Assembly (NCBI GenBank): GCA_961205875.1
Contig: OY540809.1
Span: forward strand, 22,332,267-22,396,266
Length of the DNA stretch: 64,000 nucleotides
Direction: 5' to 3'
DNA from: Sialis fuliginosa
Lineage: Eukaryota > Arthropoda > Insecta > Megaloptera > Sialidae
Under the pieces are notes generated by a model, which saw nothing but the letters and a program-made list of their open reading frames with translations, did not search any database and had not been told where the DNA came from. Shown here one piece after another: positions 25,591 to 38,745 of this stretch (positions within the stretch are counted from its first letter, which is position 1; every line of letters starts with the position of its first letter). Both the position numbers and the translations under genes were made by a program.

Positions 25591-27170
25591 TATACACTCC
25601 TATAATTTTATTAATAATATTCTATTTCTTAGGGGTGGGGGTGGGGGAGTGTATGGTAAAAATTTTGAAATTAATAAAAGTTAAAAATGCCGTACTATTC
25701 GCAAGTTTTTATTTTATCATTAATTTTATTTTAAATAGGTTTGAGAGAGTGCAGTTTAAAAAAAATCACAGAAACAATACTGAATGCATCGAATGTACCA
25801 ATATCGCAATAAAAATTTCCTAAAATCATCAAAACGAGGAGGGGGAAAAAACGAAAAAAAATATACTGTTACACTTTCATCTTGAAAACTTCAAATGTCA
25901 AAATTTTACTCTAGTTATTAGATCCATTTGTGAAACATACATACATTACGCGAGCGCAGGCGGTTGGTGAAATACAGGTTTGTTTGGTGCATTAAGCCGG
26001 TTAATAAAAGCACAACACAGCAAAACACCTTTCATTTTTCATGGAATTTATGCCAAGATCTCGTTCAGCGCTCTGATTGAATAACAATCACGGTGTTGTC
26101 CATTTGGTACGCGTCAATCCCTAACATGGTCTAGTAAAACTGGTCACTTTTCTTTTCTTAATTTTTATTTATTGGTTTTATAAAAAAAGGTGCGTTCTTA
26201 AACGACACATTTTTAGGGCGGGGCTGATTTTGAAATTTTATAAATTTATTGGTCAATTTTGACTTAAAACAAGACAATTTTATTATCAGTGAATAATACA
26301 GTCGAAAAAAATTGTACAGTGATGAAAAAAATGGATTTTCGAGAAAAAAAAATCAAGCTTTTGAATCCTTATATTTAATTTCTCGTTAAAAAATGTTTAC
26401 CTCCCATATATACTTTCAAAATTAATAAAAAATTAAGGGATAGTTTTTATAACTCTTGATGAACAGCGGTAATGAAATTTTGAGCTTTTGATTCAAAAAC
26501 TAGAAAATGCAAGCTTTCGAATAAGCTTTAGATCATGCAAATATAATCATTTTTCGTGAAGATATCATTGATTGGAAATTTGAATTTTTTTTGCTTTTTT
26601 TAAATTATCCTTTAATTTTTTTGAGTAGTGTATATTAAATTAAATATAACCAGAAATCTTTAAAATGTTATCTATGCATTCAGAGTCGATATTTGCTTTT
26701 AATTTTAATGTTAAATTAATTATAAAATTAATAGATATTATACAATTCATTCTTACACAAGCTACTAAGTATTTATTATTAATAATGTGTCTAAATAAAC
26801 ATTATTCTAGAAGAACATAATTCTTATTATTAATTATTTTAAAATCAATTCATTGACGAAACTAGTTTTAATTTAAATTTAATAAAAATTGTTGTAATTC
26901 AAATGTCATAAAATACGGTCAGACAGTAGCTCTACATAATATGCGTAACCGATACATATATATTTTTTTTTATTTCATAACACTAACCCAACACGTAATT
27001 AACTACAGTTGCCAATGTCAATATATTCTTTGTGTCAGTTTGTGTCAGGAATCAATCGGTTTGAAAATATTACTTTTTAATTATTTTTTTTTTCAGTTAT
27101 GCAAATAATAAAATAAAAATAATAATATGAAATCTAAAGTTTCGCATTATTTTTTTTTCGTTTTTATATA

Positions 27171-27478
27171 ACCAACTATCGCATTGGACCCGATGTTATC
27201 TGAGGATATAAATTTAATCTGTAATAAACTTATTAAACATTGTTTTCACTTATTGGTAACTATTTACGCAGCGCACGCAAAGATACCTCTTCGACGTTTT
27301 TTTTTTTAATTTACACAGATTATCCACAAATTATACACCTAAACCTTCCTCGTGAAACACTATATCCATTTGTGAAAACCGAAATAAAATCCGTTCAGTA
27401 GTTATTAAGAAAAACGTGCGCAGACAGACAGACATACAGACGCGATGAGAGACATTGTTATAAACTATGTATAGATAT
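27171..27478 (+). mobile_element. Second RTE-like family, copy 1
   Basis: CATTGGACCCGATGTTATCTGAGG, ATCCACAAATTATACACCTA, AATAAAATCCGTTCAGTAGT, GCAGACAGACAGACAT and AACTATGTATAGAT. Copies at 30801 and 32562. Confidence 0.6.
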
Positions 27479-27742
27479 GGCACAACTGAACATAATTTTT
27501 ATATTTAGTTAAATTGATAATTTATGTACAATTAATTATAATTAGTAAAGTTAATTATAAACATTTTTAAAAGTTTTAATGAATGTAAGTAGATATAAAA
27601 TTGAAAAAAAAGTAGTTCAATCTTTATTAATAATTAATATGTTTTAGATCTTCCTTATATCGTTTATATCAGAGTTTCTTAACATTTTTATCATCAGGTA
27701 ATTCTAAAATTAAACATACTATAATAATGAATATATAAAGCA

Positions 27743-28165
27743 CTGGCACCAGTCTTGGATAAGACCCCAGTAATGGCTACCATTTCTGAATATTAATCTA
27801 CATATATACATTTAACTGTCTTACCGCGTGATTTGTGCACTGCTGTAATAACAACTGCTTTACATTGTTTCAAATTTGACGAATCTTTCTTTAATATATC
27901 TTATCATTTTGTAATCATTAGCAAATGTCCATCACTACTTGCTCATTACTGGTTTTACTTTATCCATTACTGGAGAAAAAATATAAAGAAAATAAAAAGC
28001 AATAATTAAAAAAAAACTATATTTTCGGACTTTGGTAATTTAATTGATTAAATAAAAAGTTATTTGTTTTATTAGTAACATGAGTTCATGAGAATTACAA
28101 AAATGAAGCCCGTCAATCACGAAAACAGTAAACCTTGATCTTATAGCGGCCATAACTGGTGCCAG
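27743..28165. repeat. Repeat with CACTGGCACCAGT ends
   Basis: CACTGGCACCAGT at the left and ACTGGTGCCAGT at the right. The interior (CCATTACTGGAG, TGGTTTTACTTTATCCATTA) recurs inverted at 41190-41440. Confidence 0.5.
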
Positions 28166-28804
28166 TACCTTATCCATGAATATTATTTATATCGTTTTAT
28201 TTTTAATTTAATTTATTTTATTTTAAATATGTTAAATCGGAATGTATATTTGTAAAATTAATTTTATTTTCTTAAAAAATATGAAATATCTAACTCACCT
28301 CTTTTAATGTACTTTTTACAATAAAGTATAAACTAATAAGAAAATCACTTTAACATCTGTAATTCTCTCACATCCAATATTCAAATGACTTCTCATAGAA
28401 CAAACTAAACTGGCAATCTGAACAAACAAAAGGAGATTAACATATTAAAATCAAATCTTAATAGCTCTACTATTAAAGTTGTTAGTTTTAAATTCTAATA
28501 CAACTCTATTACTCAATGCTTTGATAAAAATCAAAAAAATAAACATTTTTTTAAAAACTAGGCAAAGTATACCCTGGAGTTGTGTGCCCCACTATACAAA
28601 ATATAATCCGGCGAACAATAAATAATGTTTTGTAGTATGTAGTAAAGCTGCTCTCTTTGTCTGCTTATAATGTATCATGTGACTGTTAAATGTAGCTACA
28701 GACAATATTGTCGTAGCTGAAATATGATACAAAGTGAACAAAAAAACCAAACATAATAACTATTATAATGTATTTTCTTCAATGTATTTCTCAATGCATA
28801 TGAA

Positions 28805-28920
28805 AAGTCGCATGCAGAAGTAGTCGACCAGTTTTCATTCAAATTCGCTTATCACAAACTTAGTAGGCTCCTCTCATTTGATTATTATAATATTTAAATC
28901 ATTTCTCCAGAATTTAGCTT
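28805..28920 (+). repeat. Copy of the 18230-18600 repeat, partial
   Basis: CGCATGCAGAAGTAGTCGACC and AACTTAGTAGGCTCCTCTCA as in the 37120-37570 copy. Confidence 0.55.
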
Positions 28921-29095
28921 TTAATTAGTTCTTCCAATAACAATTAATAATAATGATTTTTTATAAAATGTCACAGGAACACGTACACTTTTATAGAGAT
29001 TACATCTTTCGTTAATATGAAATAACTCTTGATACGTATTATCAAGTAGAAAATGTAAGTGATAATGAATACGGAACCCTTTCATGTGCGTGCTC

Positions 29096-29278
29096 AGCAC
29101 GCACTTCCATGTAGAAAATGCCTACCTTGCCGATGGGCCCAATATTGGGTTGCCAGTGTTGTTTTTTTGATATTGGTCCCAAACTTCGCCAACCTTCAGA
29201 TACCGAGCTTCGGGTCACCTATTCTTTACCCAAGGTTGGACCAACTCTGGGCCTGCCATGATAGTTTCCTACATGGGC
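29096..29278 (-). mobile_element. CCCATRTAG-ended MITE, second copy
   Basis: CCATGTAGAAAATGCC and TTTCCTACATGGG ends. Interior CCAATATTGGGTTGCCAGTG is the complement of the interior at 24819-25157. A GGAACCC-type repeat end (29070-29095) lies against it. Confidence 0.6.
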
Positions 29279-30183
29279 TTGGTTTTTTTTTTTACAATCT
29301 TTGAAATTTTTAACGAACCGCTCTTGATTGCATTTTATAATTAACTTAATACTTTTTCATGTATACATTATTATGAAAATACAGTTTTTCATACATTTTT
29401 TGTTGGCACTTTGCGATAATCATGTGTTTACAATTTCTCCTAAGCTCATTTTATCTGCAATGAAATATGCAGAATGTTTGCGTACACTGATTTATAAATA
29501 ATAAATAAACATATGAAGTAGGATTTGCCAAGAGTGGTTTAACACTAAATATTTAAAACAATCAATATTACACACTCTTTTTTTTAAACAAACATTTTGC
29601 GTTTGTGATCTAAATTAAATGAATATAAAATTATATTTTCAAAATTATGGTAAATAGTTTTCAGAAATGATTTATCAAATATAAATATTTACATATTTTT
29701 TTTTAGTTGAAACAGCTTTTGTATTAATATTCATGAAACACTTTGTATTTTGTATTATATGTTTTATTAGTGTTATATGGAATAACATCAATTAATTTGG
29801 TGTATGTTTTTATGATTACTTTCTTGAATTAATTTTTATACTATTGGTAAAAAATATTTTTTGATTCTGAATTATTTTCAAAAAATGTATTTATTACAAG
29901 TAATTTTTTATATGCCGAAAACCATTTTTTTTATTCTAATACGTCGTAAACTTCGTTAATGCAGAGGTTCCCCTCTTTCAAAAGTAAAAAAAATATTTTT
30001 TATATGCAGAAAATCATTTTTTAATTCTCACAAGTCGTAAACTTTTTTAATGGAGTGGTTCTTCTCTTTCAAAATTTCAAAAAATAGTATAGTTGAATTC
30101 AATGATACATATATTTTTCGTTTTTAATAAAATAAGCTTATAGAACGTGATTAGTCATAGTCCTAAGTACGTCGGCCATTTTA

Positions 30184-30687
30184 TTAATTTATTACCATAC
30201 TTCTGAAACTTCATGAGTGGCTTCTTTTTGACTTCTAAAAACTTCTTTATTTGCGAAAATTCTTAAAAATGAGGCATTTTGAACGTCCAGCCGCGGAATT
30301 TTTCGGGTGGCGGACTGGAAAAACGGCCTAAGATATTTGTCGGTCAAAATGATCAATGAATTGTAACTAAGATAATATGGTGATAAAATCGAAAAAAAAT
30401 TATCGGACAAAAATAGTGGGGTATCACCTGGTCTGCCACCTCCAACATGTCAAAGTAACGAGGTTATTGTAGTTTATTACCAGCTAGCTGGAATTTGTAG
30501 AATTATAATTTTTACAATCCATTTTGTCCGACAAATATCTTGAGCCGTTTTACCAGTCCGCCGACCGGAAAATTCCGCTCTGCACGCTCGAAAATGCCCC
30601 ATTTTTAAGAATTTTTGCAACTAAAAAAGTTGTTAAACTCATAAAAAAAACCACTCACGAAGTTTCAAAAGTATGGTAATAAATTAA
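30184..30687. mobile_element. Foldback MITE with ~150-base arms
   Basis: TTATTACCATACTTCTGAAA at the left and TTTCAAAAGTATGGTAATAA at the right; the arms continue through GAAAATTCTTAAAAATGAGG / CCCATTTTTAAGAATTTTTG and GACAAATATCTTGAGCC. Confidence 0.7.
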
Positions 30688-30800
30688 CAAAAAGGTCTGA
30701 GGACTATCAGTAAGTAGTTTAAATCAGGGCTAGCTTCGTCACCTATAATTATCACAACATAAAATCAAGTGAATTTTTTTTCGTATAGCTCTCTTGTCTT

Positions 30801-31026
30801 ATAACCATTTTGGAGTTGACCCGGTGCTATCTGAGACTATAAATTTAATCTGCAATAAACCCATCAAAATTTACACAAAATATCCACAAATTATAAGCCT
30901 AGTGAAACACTATTTCCATTAGTAAAAATCGGAATAAAATTCGTTCAGTAGTTATTGAGAATATCGTGCACAAACAGATAGACACACGTGGTGAGGGACT
31001 TATAGTTTTACACTATGTATAGATAA
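30801..31026 (+). mobile_element. Second RTE-like family, copy 2
   Basis: ACCCGGTGCTATCTGAGACTA, AATATCCACAAATTATA, AATAAAATTCGTTCAGTAGT and ACACTATGTATAGATAAT. Confidence 0.6.
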
Positions 31027-31618
31027 TATAATATTTCATCTACAAATACAAATTTTAAATATAAAATTATTTTAACTTTTTCTAAATAATATAATAATTA
31101 CAATTAAATTAATAAAGTACTCGCATATATATTTCAGAATCATTGTTTCAAAATAACAAAGCAATAAATTACAACAACGATCTTAAATCACATACTCCCA
31201 AAAAAAACTATTGTCCAACTTATGAAAGATGAAATACATTTCACTTGACAATTACACCCAAATGACATTTCTTGTACATATTGAACCATACATACAATAA
31301 TCACATAAGTACAATAAGGAGTTCACTTTGAAACCATGTCTCCCATACAATGTTCAAATTCAATGAAACAGTTGTCTATTGCAACACACAGTTAATACAG
31401 AATAAAATTACATCAGCTAAAATATGTTTGTGAATTGAGGTCGTCGGTTTTCTATACCCGCGGAAACGTTAAATCGTTATTGACATCCGTTAGATACCAA
31501 TGCGTAGGGCAGATTCACACATGTGAATTACTCTTGTAATTACTATCGAACGTTGGTTGACATTTGAAAATTGCTTATGTCGTCTTTCGTTAAGGTGTAT
31601 ACACACGAACTACTCGAT

Positions 31619-31896
31619 ATACTAATATTATAAATACGAAAGTGTGTATGTCTCTTTGCTACCTTTTCACGGCTAAATTGTTAAACCGATCTTGATGAAA
31701 TTTGGTAGCGAGATAGCTTGTATGCTGAGGAAGGACATATGCTACTTTATATCCCGAAACATTTATTAGATAAACGATTGGTGTAGACATCTAGCGTTCA
31801 AATGCGAAACTAAAAACCTGTTTTATCAACTATCATAATGGAAAACTGTATAACTTAACCTTAACTCCAGGCGAAGTAAATCGCGGGTACAGATGT
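31619..31896 (-). mobile_element. RTE-like short element, minus copy
   Basis: ATACTAATATTATAAATACG (tail), ACCGATCTTGATGAAATTTG and the head region GTAAATCGCGGGTACAG. Confidence 0.6.
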
Positions 31897-32224
31897 TTTT
31901 TTTTTAATTTGTAAGAGGTATTTGATTTTTTTTAGAATCCAGTTAAATAATTATACATTAATATAAGAATTTACTTTTAATCCAACTTTATTATTGTTTC
32001 TCTTTAAATCAATATTATCGTACGAAAACAATAATATAGTTAGATTAAGAGTATGTTCTCATATTAAAAAAAATATTGTTTTTGTTACATATAAAGCAAA
32101 GATTTCTTAGCCTAACTCAACGTTTCTATCAATATAAGTGAACAACAATAATTTTCAATAAATTGGTGAATAAATTGAAATCTTTTTCTACTGAAAAATA
32201 CTTTACGTACCGATCAAGTACGGT

Positions 32225-32550
32225 CATACCCCGAGTTACGGCCTTTCAACTTACGCCGTTTCGTATTTACGTACGTTTCCAGTTACCACGAATCCTCGTA
32301 TTTGCTAGTTATGTTTTATGCTACTAGCATGGATTTTCTGTTCATTCGTCTGCTCTTTCTGTCTGAGCCCGATTTTATCAGTAACTGATGATTATAGTAT
32401 AGAGGGGTGGAGCGAGACTCTGGAACTTAGGTTACTAGGGTCCATTGTGCTCCCCTTGAGGATTCTAAGACTTCACTCATTGAACGATTCCGTTGCTTCA
32501 GCGAAGGATAGAATCCTGTTCATCGGCATGTCTTGAATGTCTCTTGGCCC
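32225..32550. other. Unidentified segment with higher GC
   Basis: Includes CCCCGAGTTACGGC and a 72-codon open frame (32318-32536, plus strand) with a hydrophobic start. No promoter, splice or family signal; I do not call it a gene. It could be part of an old mobile element. Confidence 0.25.
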
Positions 32551-32561
32551 AAGAAAGGAGG

Positions 32562-32800
32562 AGTAACTACTGAACGGATTTTATTCCAGTTTTCACTAAT
32601 GGATAAAATGTTTCACGAGGAAAGTTTAAATATAAAATTTGTGGATATTTTGTGTGGATTTCATGAACTCGGGGAAAAAACAATCATCGGAGAGGTATCT
32701 TCGCGTACATAGTTAGCGATAAGTGAAATAAATGTTTAATAGGTTTCTTAGAGATTAAATTTATATCCCCAGGTAACATTGGATCCAATGCGCTAGTTAA
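32562..32800 (-). mobile_element. Second RTE-like family, minus copy
   Basis: ACTACTGAACGGATTTTATT, TTTCACGAGGAAAG, TAACATTGGATCCAATGCG; complement of the copies at 27171 and 30801. Confidence 0.55.
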
Positions 32801-33340
32801 TAATAAAACTGACTGTGTTTTTGTTGCTTTTTGCTATCAAAACTGATCATTTTATTCAGAACTATCTCTTTGAGTTTTCTTAATACTTAAAATCGATGGT
32901 GTGGAACAGTCTTTATGTACAATATGGATGTTAATTTCATTTGACGTATGTTGCTTATGTAGGAATGTATGTTATGTATAGAGGAAGGATATGTCTTCAT
33001 TATACATGTGGTATATAATTGTTCTACATTTAATTAGTCAATTATTACACTTGTATTTTAATTTTATTTATATTTTTATTAATTTGAGCTATCTAATGAC
33101 TCATATCCAGAAGCCAAGAAATTTTTATTTTAGATTGGCAAATATTAATTTCAGATATGATAAAAAAAGGATTTCTTATGAAAGTGTTGTTTATAATTAT
33201 TTTTTTACTTAAAAAACTATTCGCGTTTTAAAACTGGAACCCCGTTAAGTAAGAATAAGCAATCGTTTATTTATAGATAGATAACGAAATTTGGTTATAG
33301 TTAACAATATATAGTTGCTAATAGCGAACATAATATTAAT

Positions 33341-33670
33341 GTCCGGTATTATAAAGGAGCTAACAAAATTTGCTAGCTAGCAATTACTTTCAAATGGGGT
33401 ATTAATTCTGTACTAGTATCTATGGATTAGTTATGGAATTTAGAGCAGTGACACTTCAACTAATTGTAACACGGTTGGCATCTTTCACCGTACAAAATAA
33501 TTTTCATAATATCACCACTGTTTTAATACCGTTGGTATTTACCTACAACGCGTACGCGAATCTTGTCAAAGTCTTCAACAAACTCCAAAAGAACTGTCAT
33601 ATAAGTTTGATATCTCACTTGAAAGTGCTTGTTAGCTAACAAATTTGTTAGGTCCTTTATAATACCGGAC
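33341..33670. mobile_element. GTCCGGTATTATAA-family MITE, full length
   Basis: GTCCGGTATTATAAAGGAGC at the left and CCTTTATAATACCGGAC at the right: 17 bases of perfect terminal inverted repeat, followed by CTAACAAA / TTTGTTAG. Confidence 0.75.
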
Positions 33671-34594
33671 ATAAGTGACTGTTAATAAATCCCATGTTGA
33701 AGCAATAGCGTTGTATTGTTACCAAATAACTTATTGATAACATTTATTAAATTTGTTAATGATTAATAAATATTTTCGAAAACATGCCATCTAACTAAAT
33801 CTATTTCCTATTTTCTCAGTATATGTATCAATGCCTATAAAAAATGGATCTGACCATAGACATAGAGCATGGACAGTGCATTCTCTATTAACACAATAGT
33901 GTAACATTTGTTCAAAAAGTGAGAGAGAGATGCAGTGTAGTTTGAAATATATCTATCTCTTTTTCTAAGAATCTGATTGGTAGTTTACTACAGTTCAAGG
34001 TAGTATTTCTGTCAGATATATTTTTGTATATCATCTTGTGATTCTTTTTTATTAGAAAAGTAAATAATATAAACAATACACATACTATGATGGTTTATAT
34101 TTGTTTTGTGTGTAAGTGGCGGTTGGATAATGATCCTAAAATATATTTTCGCCGTTAAGCAAATAATATTTTCTATAATATTATTAATATTCGGGGCCAA
34201 GAATGAATAGTTACACACTCCTGTTTAAAAAAGGACAAGTATATTCCAAACTTGTTTCCATCTCTTTCTTTTGACACGTATTTGTTTTCGAATCAGATGC
34301 GTCGTCCATACTCTACGTCTATGGATGTGACTGTGTTGGGATACACAGTCGAGGGATTGACGTGAATATGTGGAGTGAAGTTAAATAAAACTCTGATTAA
34401 TAGATTAATTGATTCAATTTTTTTGTTCCACAGAAATTTTTGAATATTTGTAAAATGAACACAAATTGTTCCGTTAACTTAATCTGGATAAAGAAATACA
34501 TATATAACTAGTATTGTATAATATAGTTATTCCTTATGATTTGTATGAACATAAAAACAATTCATTATTTAATACGAAATTTACTGTCTTAACT

Positions 34595-34885
34595 TTTATT
34601 CAATTTAAAAAACTTTAACCAAAAAATTAAAAACGTTACTGCGTAGAGAATATATTCTTATACACTGTTATTATTTTTTTTTTCAATTCAATTAATTAAA
34701 ATTTACAAGCGAAATCGTGGAAATACGAATTTTGCTTTTTATTTTTTCATTCAATTTAAAAAACTTTAATCAAAATTTAAAAACGTTTGGTCGTAGAGAA
34801 AATATTCTAATATCCTGTTTTTTTTTTCAATTCGATTAATTAATATTTACAAGCGCAATCATGGACATACAAAATTTAATTTATT
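34595..34885. repeat. Tandem duplication, two units of ~150 bases
   Basis: Each unit has TTCAATTTAAAAAACTTTAA, GTAGAGAA.ATATTCT and TTTACAAGCG.AATC. A third copy lies inverted at 7895-8045. Confidence 0.65.
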
Positions 34886-35497
34886 GTTGTTTTTGTATAA
34901 TTTGAAATTTATAACTCATTAAATCTTGTTAATTAAATGTTTTGATTTTTACTTGTACCTCGTAGATCTAATGCGAGATCTATAATTTGAGACCAACTGG
35001 GTAGTAGCTGCTCTGAGTGTCGAGATATACTGATTTTAAATTTACGCTAGCGCACAAAACTTATTTCTGTGCGTTACATCAAGTTTCTGAAAAGTCCACC
35101 CAGTATCTGACCTGAAACTCTAGACGTAGAAATAATGACACATTATTTTTGAATATGCATCAGTATTTTTATCTCCAACTATAAGTGAAGAAATATAAAA
35201 TAACCATTTATTGCATGTACCAGACAGAAAACTATCTAGCTAGGTCTTCAAATTCCATACAATTCTTTCATATATGAATATATTCACATACAGTATCATA
35301 AATAAAATGGAAGTAATATTATATTTCTTTGAACCTGCGACAGTATTTGTTATAGCTCATATAAATAACATATGAGAATAAATATAAATTGATACTTGCA
35401 CTTATTAGAATTCTATAACCATTATTTTTGATTTCTTCATATGAATATCGTTATAATAATTGTGAAAAAAATACCAAATCTTTTTGATAAATAAAAC

Positions 35498-35851
35498 CAG
35501 GGCTTCGAACCGTTATTTTTTTCGTTTCGGTTTTCGTTCCGATTCGAGTAAAAAATAACGGTTTTTCCGGTTTTTTCGGTTTTCGGTTCCGCTCCGAGTG
35601 ATTAATTAAAAAAAAAATATTTGTATTATAAAAAATTTTCTACCATAATTTTGAATATTTTATGGTACTTGTATGATAGTTCGAAAGACAATTAAAATGG
35701 GAAATAAGATCATGTAACGCGCGTATTTTAACATGTACTGAACAGTAAAAACCGATATTTTTATTTCGGTTCTGTTCCGGTTTTCGTTCTGGCAAAAAAT
35801 AACGGTTTTTCCGGTTTTAGGTTTTCGGTTCAGTTCCGGTTCGAAGCCTTG
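35498..35851. mobile_element. hAT-type MITE with perfect 8-bp target duplication
   Basis: AATAAAAC at 35490-35497 and 35852-35859. Ends CAGGGCTTCGAACCG and CGGTTCGAAGCCTTG form a 15-bp inverted repeat with one mismatch. Interior is repeats of CGGTTTTCGGTTC. Confidence 0.88.
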
Positions 35852-35860
35852 AATAAAACG

Positions 35861-36860
35861 GCCAAGTGCGTGTTGGGTACGCACATGACAGGTTTCCGTA
35901 GTCATTACGACTTATAAACAAGAGTTGTTTAAAAAAAAATTATAAACTATTCTAGCTAGTGTTCGTTATAATTTTCATTGAAAGTACTAACTAAAAGCTA
36001 TACATTCTGGATTTTTTTTTTAGATTTTTTGCATCAATATCGTGGCTGAAGGGTTAAAATCAAAAGGTCATATAAGATTTTTTGTTGCATTTTAGGAGAC
36101 CTATCTAAAGATACCCCACTCAATGGGGTAGATAAAAAAAACATTTAAGTAAAATTTTCAGTCTATGGGAGGGGGTCTAAAATAATTTTGACAGTGTTCG
36201 TTATAATTTTCAGTGAAAATACTAATAAAAGCTATATTTTTTTCAGATTTTTTGAATAGATAGTTTAGAAATTAGGGGGGAGGAGATGCTCTGATAATGA
36301 GATTAAAATGCAAATATATCGTGGCTGAAGGATTAAAATCAATAGATCATTTAACATTTTTTGTTACATTTTCTGAGACCTATCTAATGACATCCCACTC
36401 AATGGGGTAAGTGAAAAAAAAAGTGAGTTCTCTTTTCAGTCTATGGGAGGGGGGTCCAAAATAATTTTGACAGTGTTCGTTATAGTTTTCAGTGAAAGTA
36501 AGTACTAATACAAAGCAATATTCTTGAATTTTATCAGATTTTTGATTTTGATAGTTTAGAAAATAGAGGGGGGGACGCTTTGATAACGACATTTAAATGC
36601 AAATATATCGTGACTGAAGGGTTAAAAACAAAAGGTCATTTAACATTTTTTGTTTTATTTTAAGAGACCTATCTAATGACACCCCACTCAATGGGGTAAG
36701 TCTATGGAAAGGGGGTCCAAAAAAATCTTATAATTTTTGTTTTTATGTTATCAGTCTTCGTCCATATACCAAATTTCATCTTAATCGGTTAAAAATTTTC
36801 AGGATGGACGGACATGGCGAAACTATAAGGTTTCCTAGTTTTCTACGGAAACCTTAAAAG
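35861..36860 (+). repeat. GCCAAGTGCG...GGAAACCTTAAAA repeat with internal tandem units
   Basis: Head CCAAGTGCGTGTTGGGTACG and GGTTTCCGTAGTCATTACG, tail GGATGGACGGACATGG and CTACGGAAACCTTAAAA, as in a repeat type common in insect genomes. Inside, three tandem units of about 235-280 bases begin at 35961, 36196 and 36475 (GTTCGTTAT...), each with CACTCAATGGGGTA and TCTATGG. Confidence 0.65.
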
Positions 36861-37119
36861 ACGATAGTAACCTAAAAAAGTAGCAACTCGTTATAACGGC
36901 GTAATCTGGACCGGACCCTAGCCGTTAAGTGAAAAACGCCAGTAAGTGAATTAAGGTTTTTTTGTGGCTCGCGCGTGCCTGCAAACAAAACTACGTACCA
37001 TGTACTATACTCTATTTCATTTAAAAATGCAGTGGTTACCGTGGTTTTTGACGGTAAAATGCACGATTCGTTTACCTTTAAATATGTATATATTTAGTAC
37101 TTAGTGTATGTACTATGGG

Positions 37120-37570
37120 CTTCAGAAGTCGTCTGCCACCGTAAAGATCAGAATCGCTTACAACAGATTCGAAATATTAAGAAAAACATCATCGGTTATC
37201 TTTTTCTAAGGCGGAGCTAATATAGTTACATCATTTTAAATAAAAACACAAATAAACGTTAATTTCATTAATTTTTTTTATATCAAGTTTAACATATTTA
37301 AATATTAAAATTCGAAATATTAAATATTTATTGCCACAAAATTTACTTATACAATTTTCAATAGATTACATAATAATTTAATCGCACAAATATATACATA
37401 TGAGTAGGTACTATAAACGAAGAGTACTTCTTTATCTAGTAAATGAGTTTCAAAATATCTGGTTTTGTTTGGTACATGGAGAAATGATTTAAATGTTATA
37501 ATAATCAAATGAGAGGAGCCTACTAAGTTTGTGATATGCGAATTTGAATGGAAACTGGACGACCACTTCT
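37120..37570 (-). repeat. Inverted copy of the 18230-18600 repeat
   Basis: AAACATCATCGGTTA, TACTCTTCGTTTATAG and TAGTAGGCTCCTCTC on the minus strand, with CGCATGCAGAAGTGG at its head. Confidence 0.6.
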
Positions 37571-38570
37571 GCATGCGAATCTACATGATTTACATTTGAA
37601 AAATAAATAGAAATATAAAATTTTAAATACAAATAAGTAAATTTCAAAACGCCGTTATTGAGAAACACCGAATAAAGGAAAAAAAGTATATTTTCAGTTT
37701 ACGTCACGTTTATCCAGAACACATCCTCGACGTAAAATGAAGTACGTGTAATTTTTTTCATTTGTTTCGAATTGAAATCTACTTATAGGAGTCATCAATA
37801 ATTAGTTAACTTTCTGATTGTATAATTCATTTTAACATACGTATTTATTAAGAAATATCTGATCAAAAATCAATTAAATGATGATTGGCAAATTAGAGAC
37901 CATCATTCTTGTTTGACAGATTAATTTCTATATCATTTAAATTTTGATGTGCGAAGTCACAAACATATCCAGGCATCTCTCACTAATGTATTGCTAACTG
38001 TAAAAGTGGTTCATTAATATAAAATTTTAATTGGGTGCTACATAAGTGCCAATTCTACGGGAGTGATAGGGGCGATCTCACAGAGGTATCTACAGAGATT
38101 AGGGGTTGTTTTATTGTGTGTAGTTGTAGCTTGCTTCTGCAGTTCAATAATGAAAAATGCAATTGTAATAGCAAATTTGTGTAGTTGAAAAATTGTATGA
38201 AGAAAAAAATATATTTAAAAAATGTAAATTTAGTTGTAAGAGAGAAAAAAGGTAAATGCAGTTGAAAAATGTTCTTAAAATAACTCCTGACAGGGATGTG
38301 AACCCTACAATAACTTTTATATTAACAAAATTAATAAAAATACAAATTGGGTTTTGTGATTTTAAGAAGGAAATATAAATTTTTGGTAAAAATACATTCA
38401 AATGTTTCCAATAAATAGTTTAGTATAAAAGTGTAACTATAATAACAGGATAAAAACAAAAATTATAATTTTTATATAAGTGAACATTAGTGCAAGTTCA
38501 AATAAATAAATAAAGACATCTGATTTGTGGAACTAATTGAAAAAAATCCCGGCCGTAGTATAACCTATAA

Positions 38571-38745
38571 TACGTACAAATGTCACACACTCATTTTTAA
38601 CTTGTTGAGATACAATTTAGCCTATGTCTCTCCCCATGTTGCAAGCTATCTCCCTGTCAAATTTCATCACGATCGGTTCAGTGGTTTAGTCGTGAAAATG
38701 TAGCAAACAGACAGACAGAGTTACTTCGCATTTAAATTTAATTCC
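38571..38745 (+). mobile_element. RTE-like 3' tail fragment
   Basis: TACAAATGTCACACACTCAT, CAAGCTATCTCCCTGTC, GATCGGTTCAG and AACAGACAGACAGAG. Confidence 0.55.
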
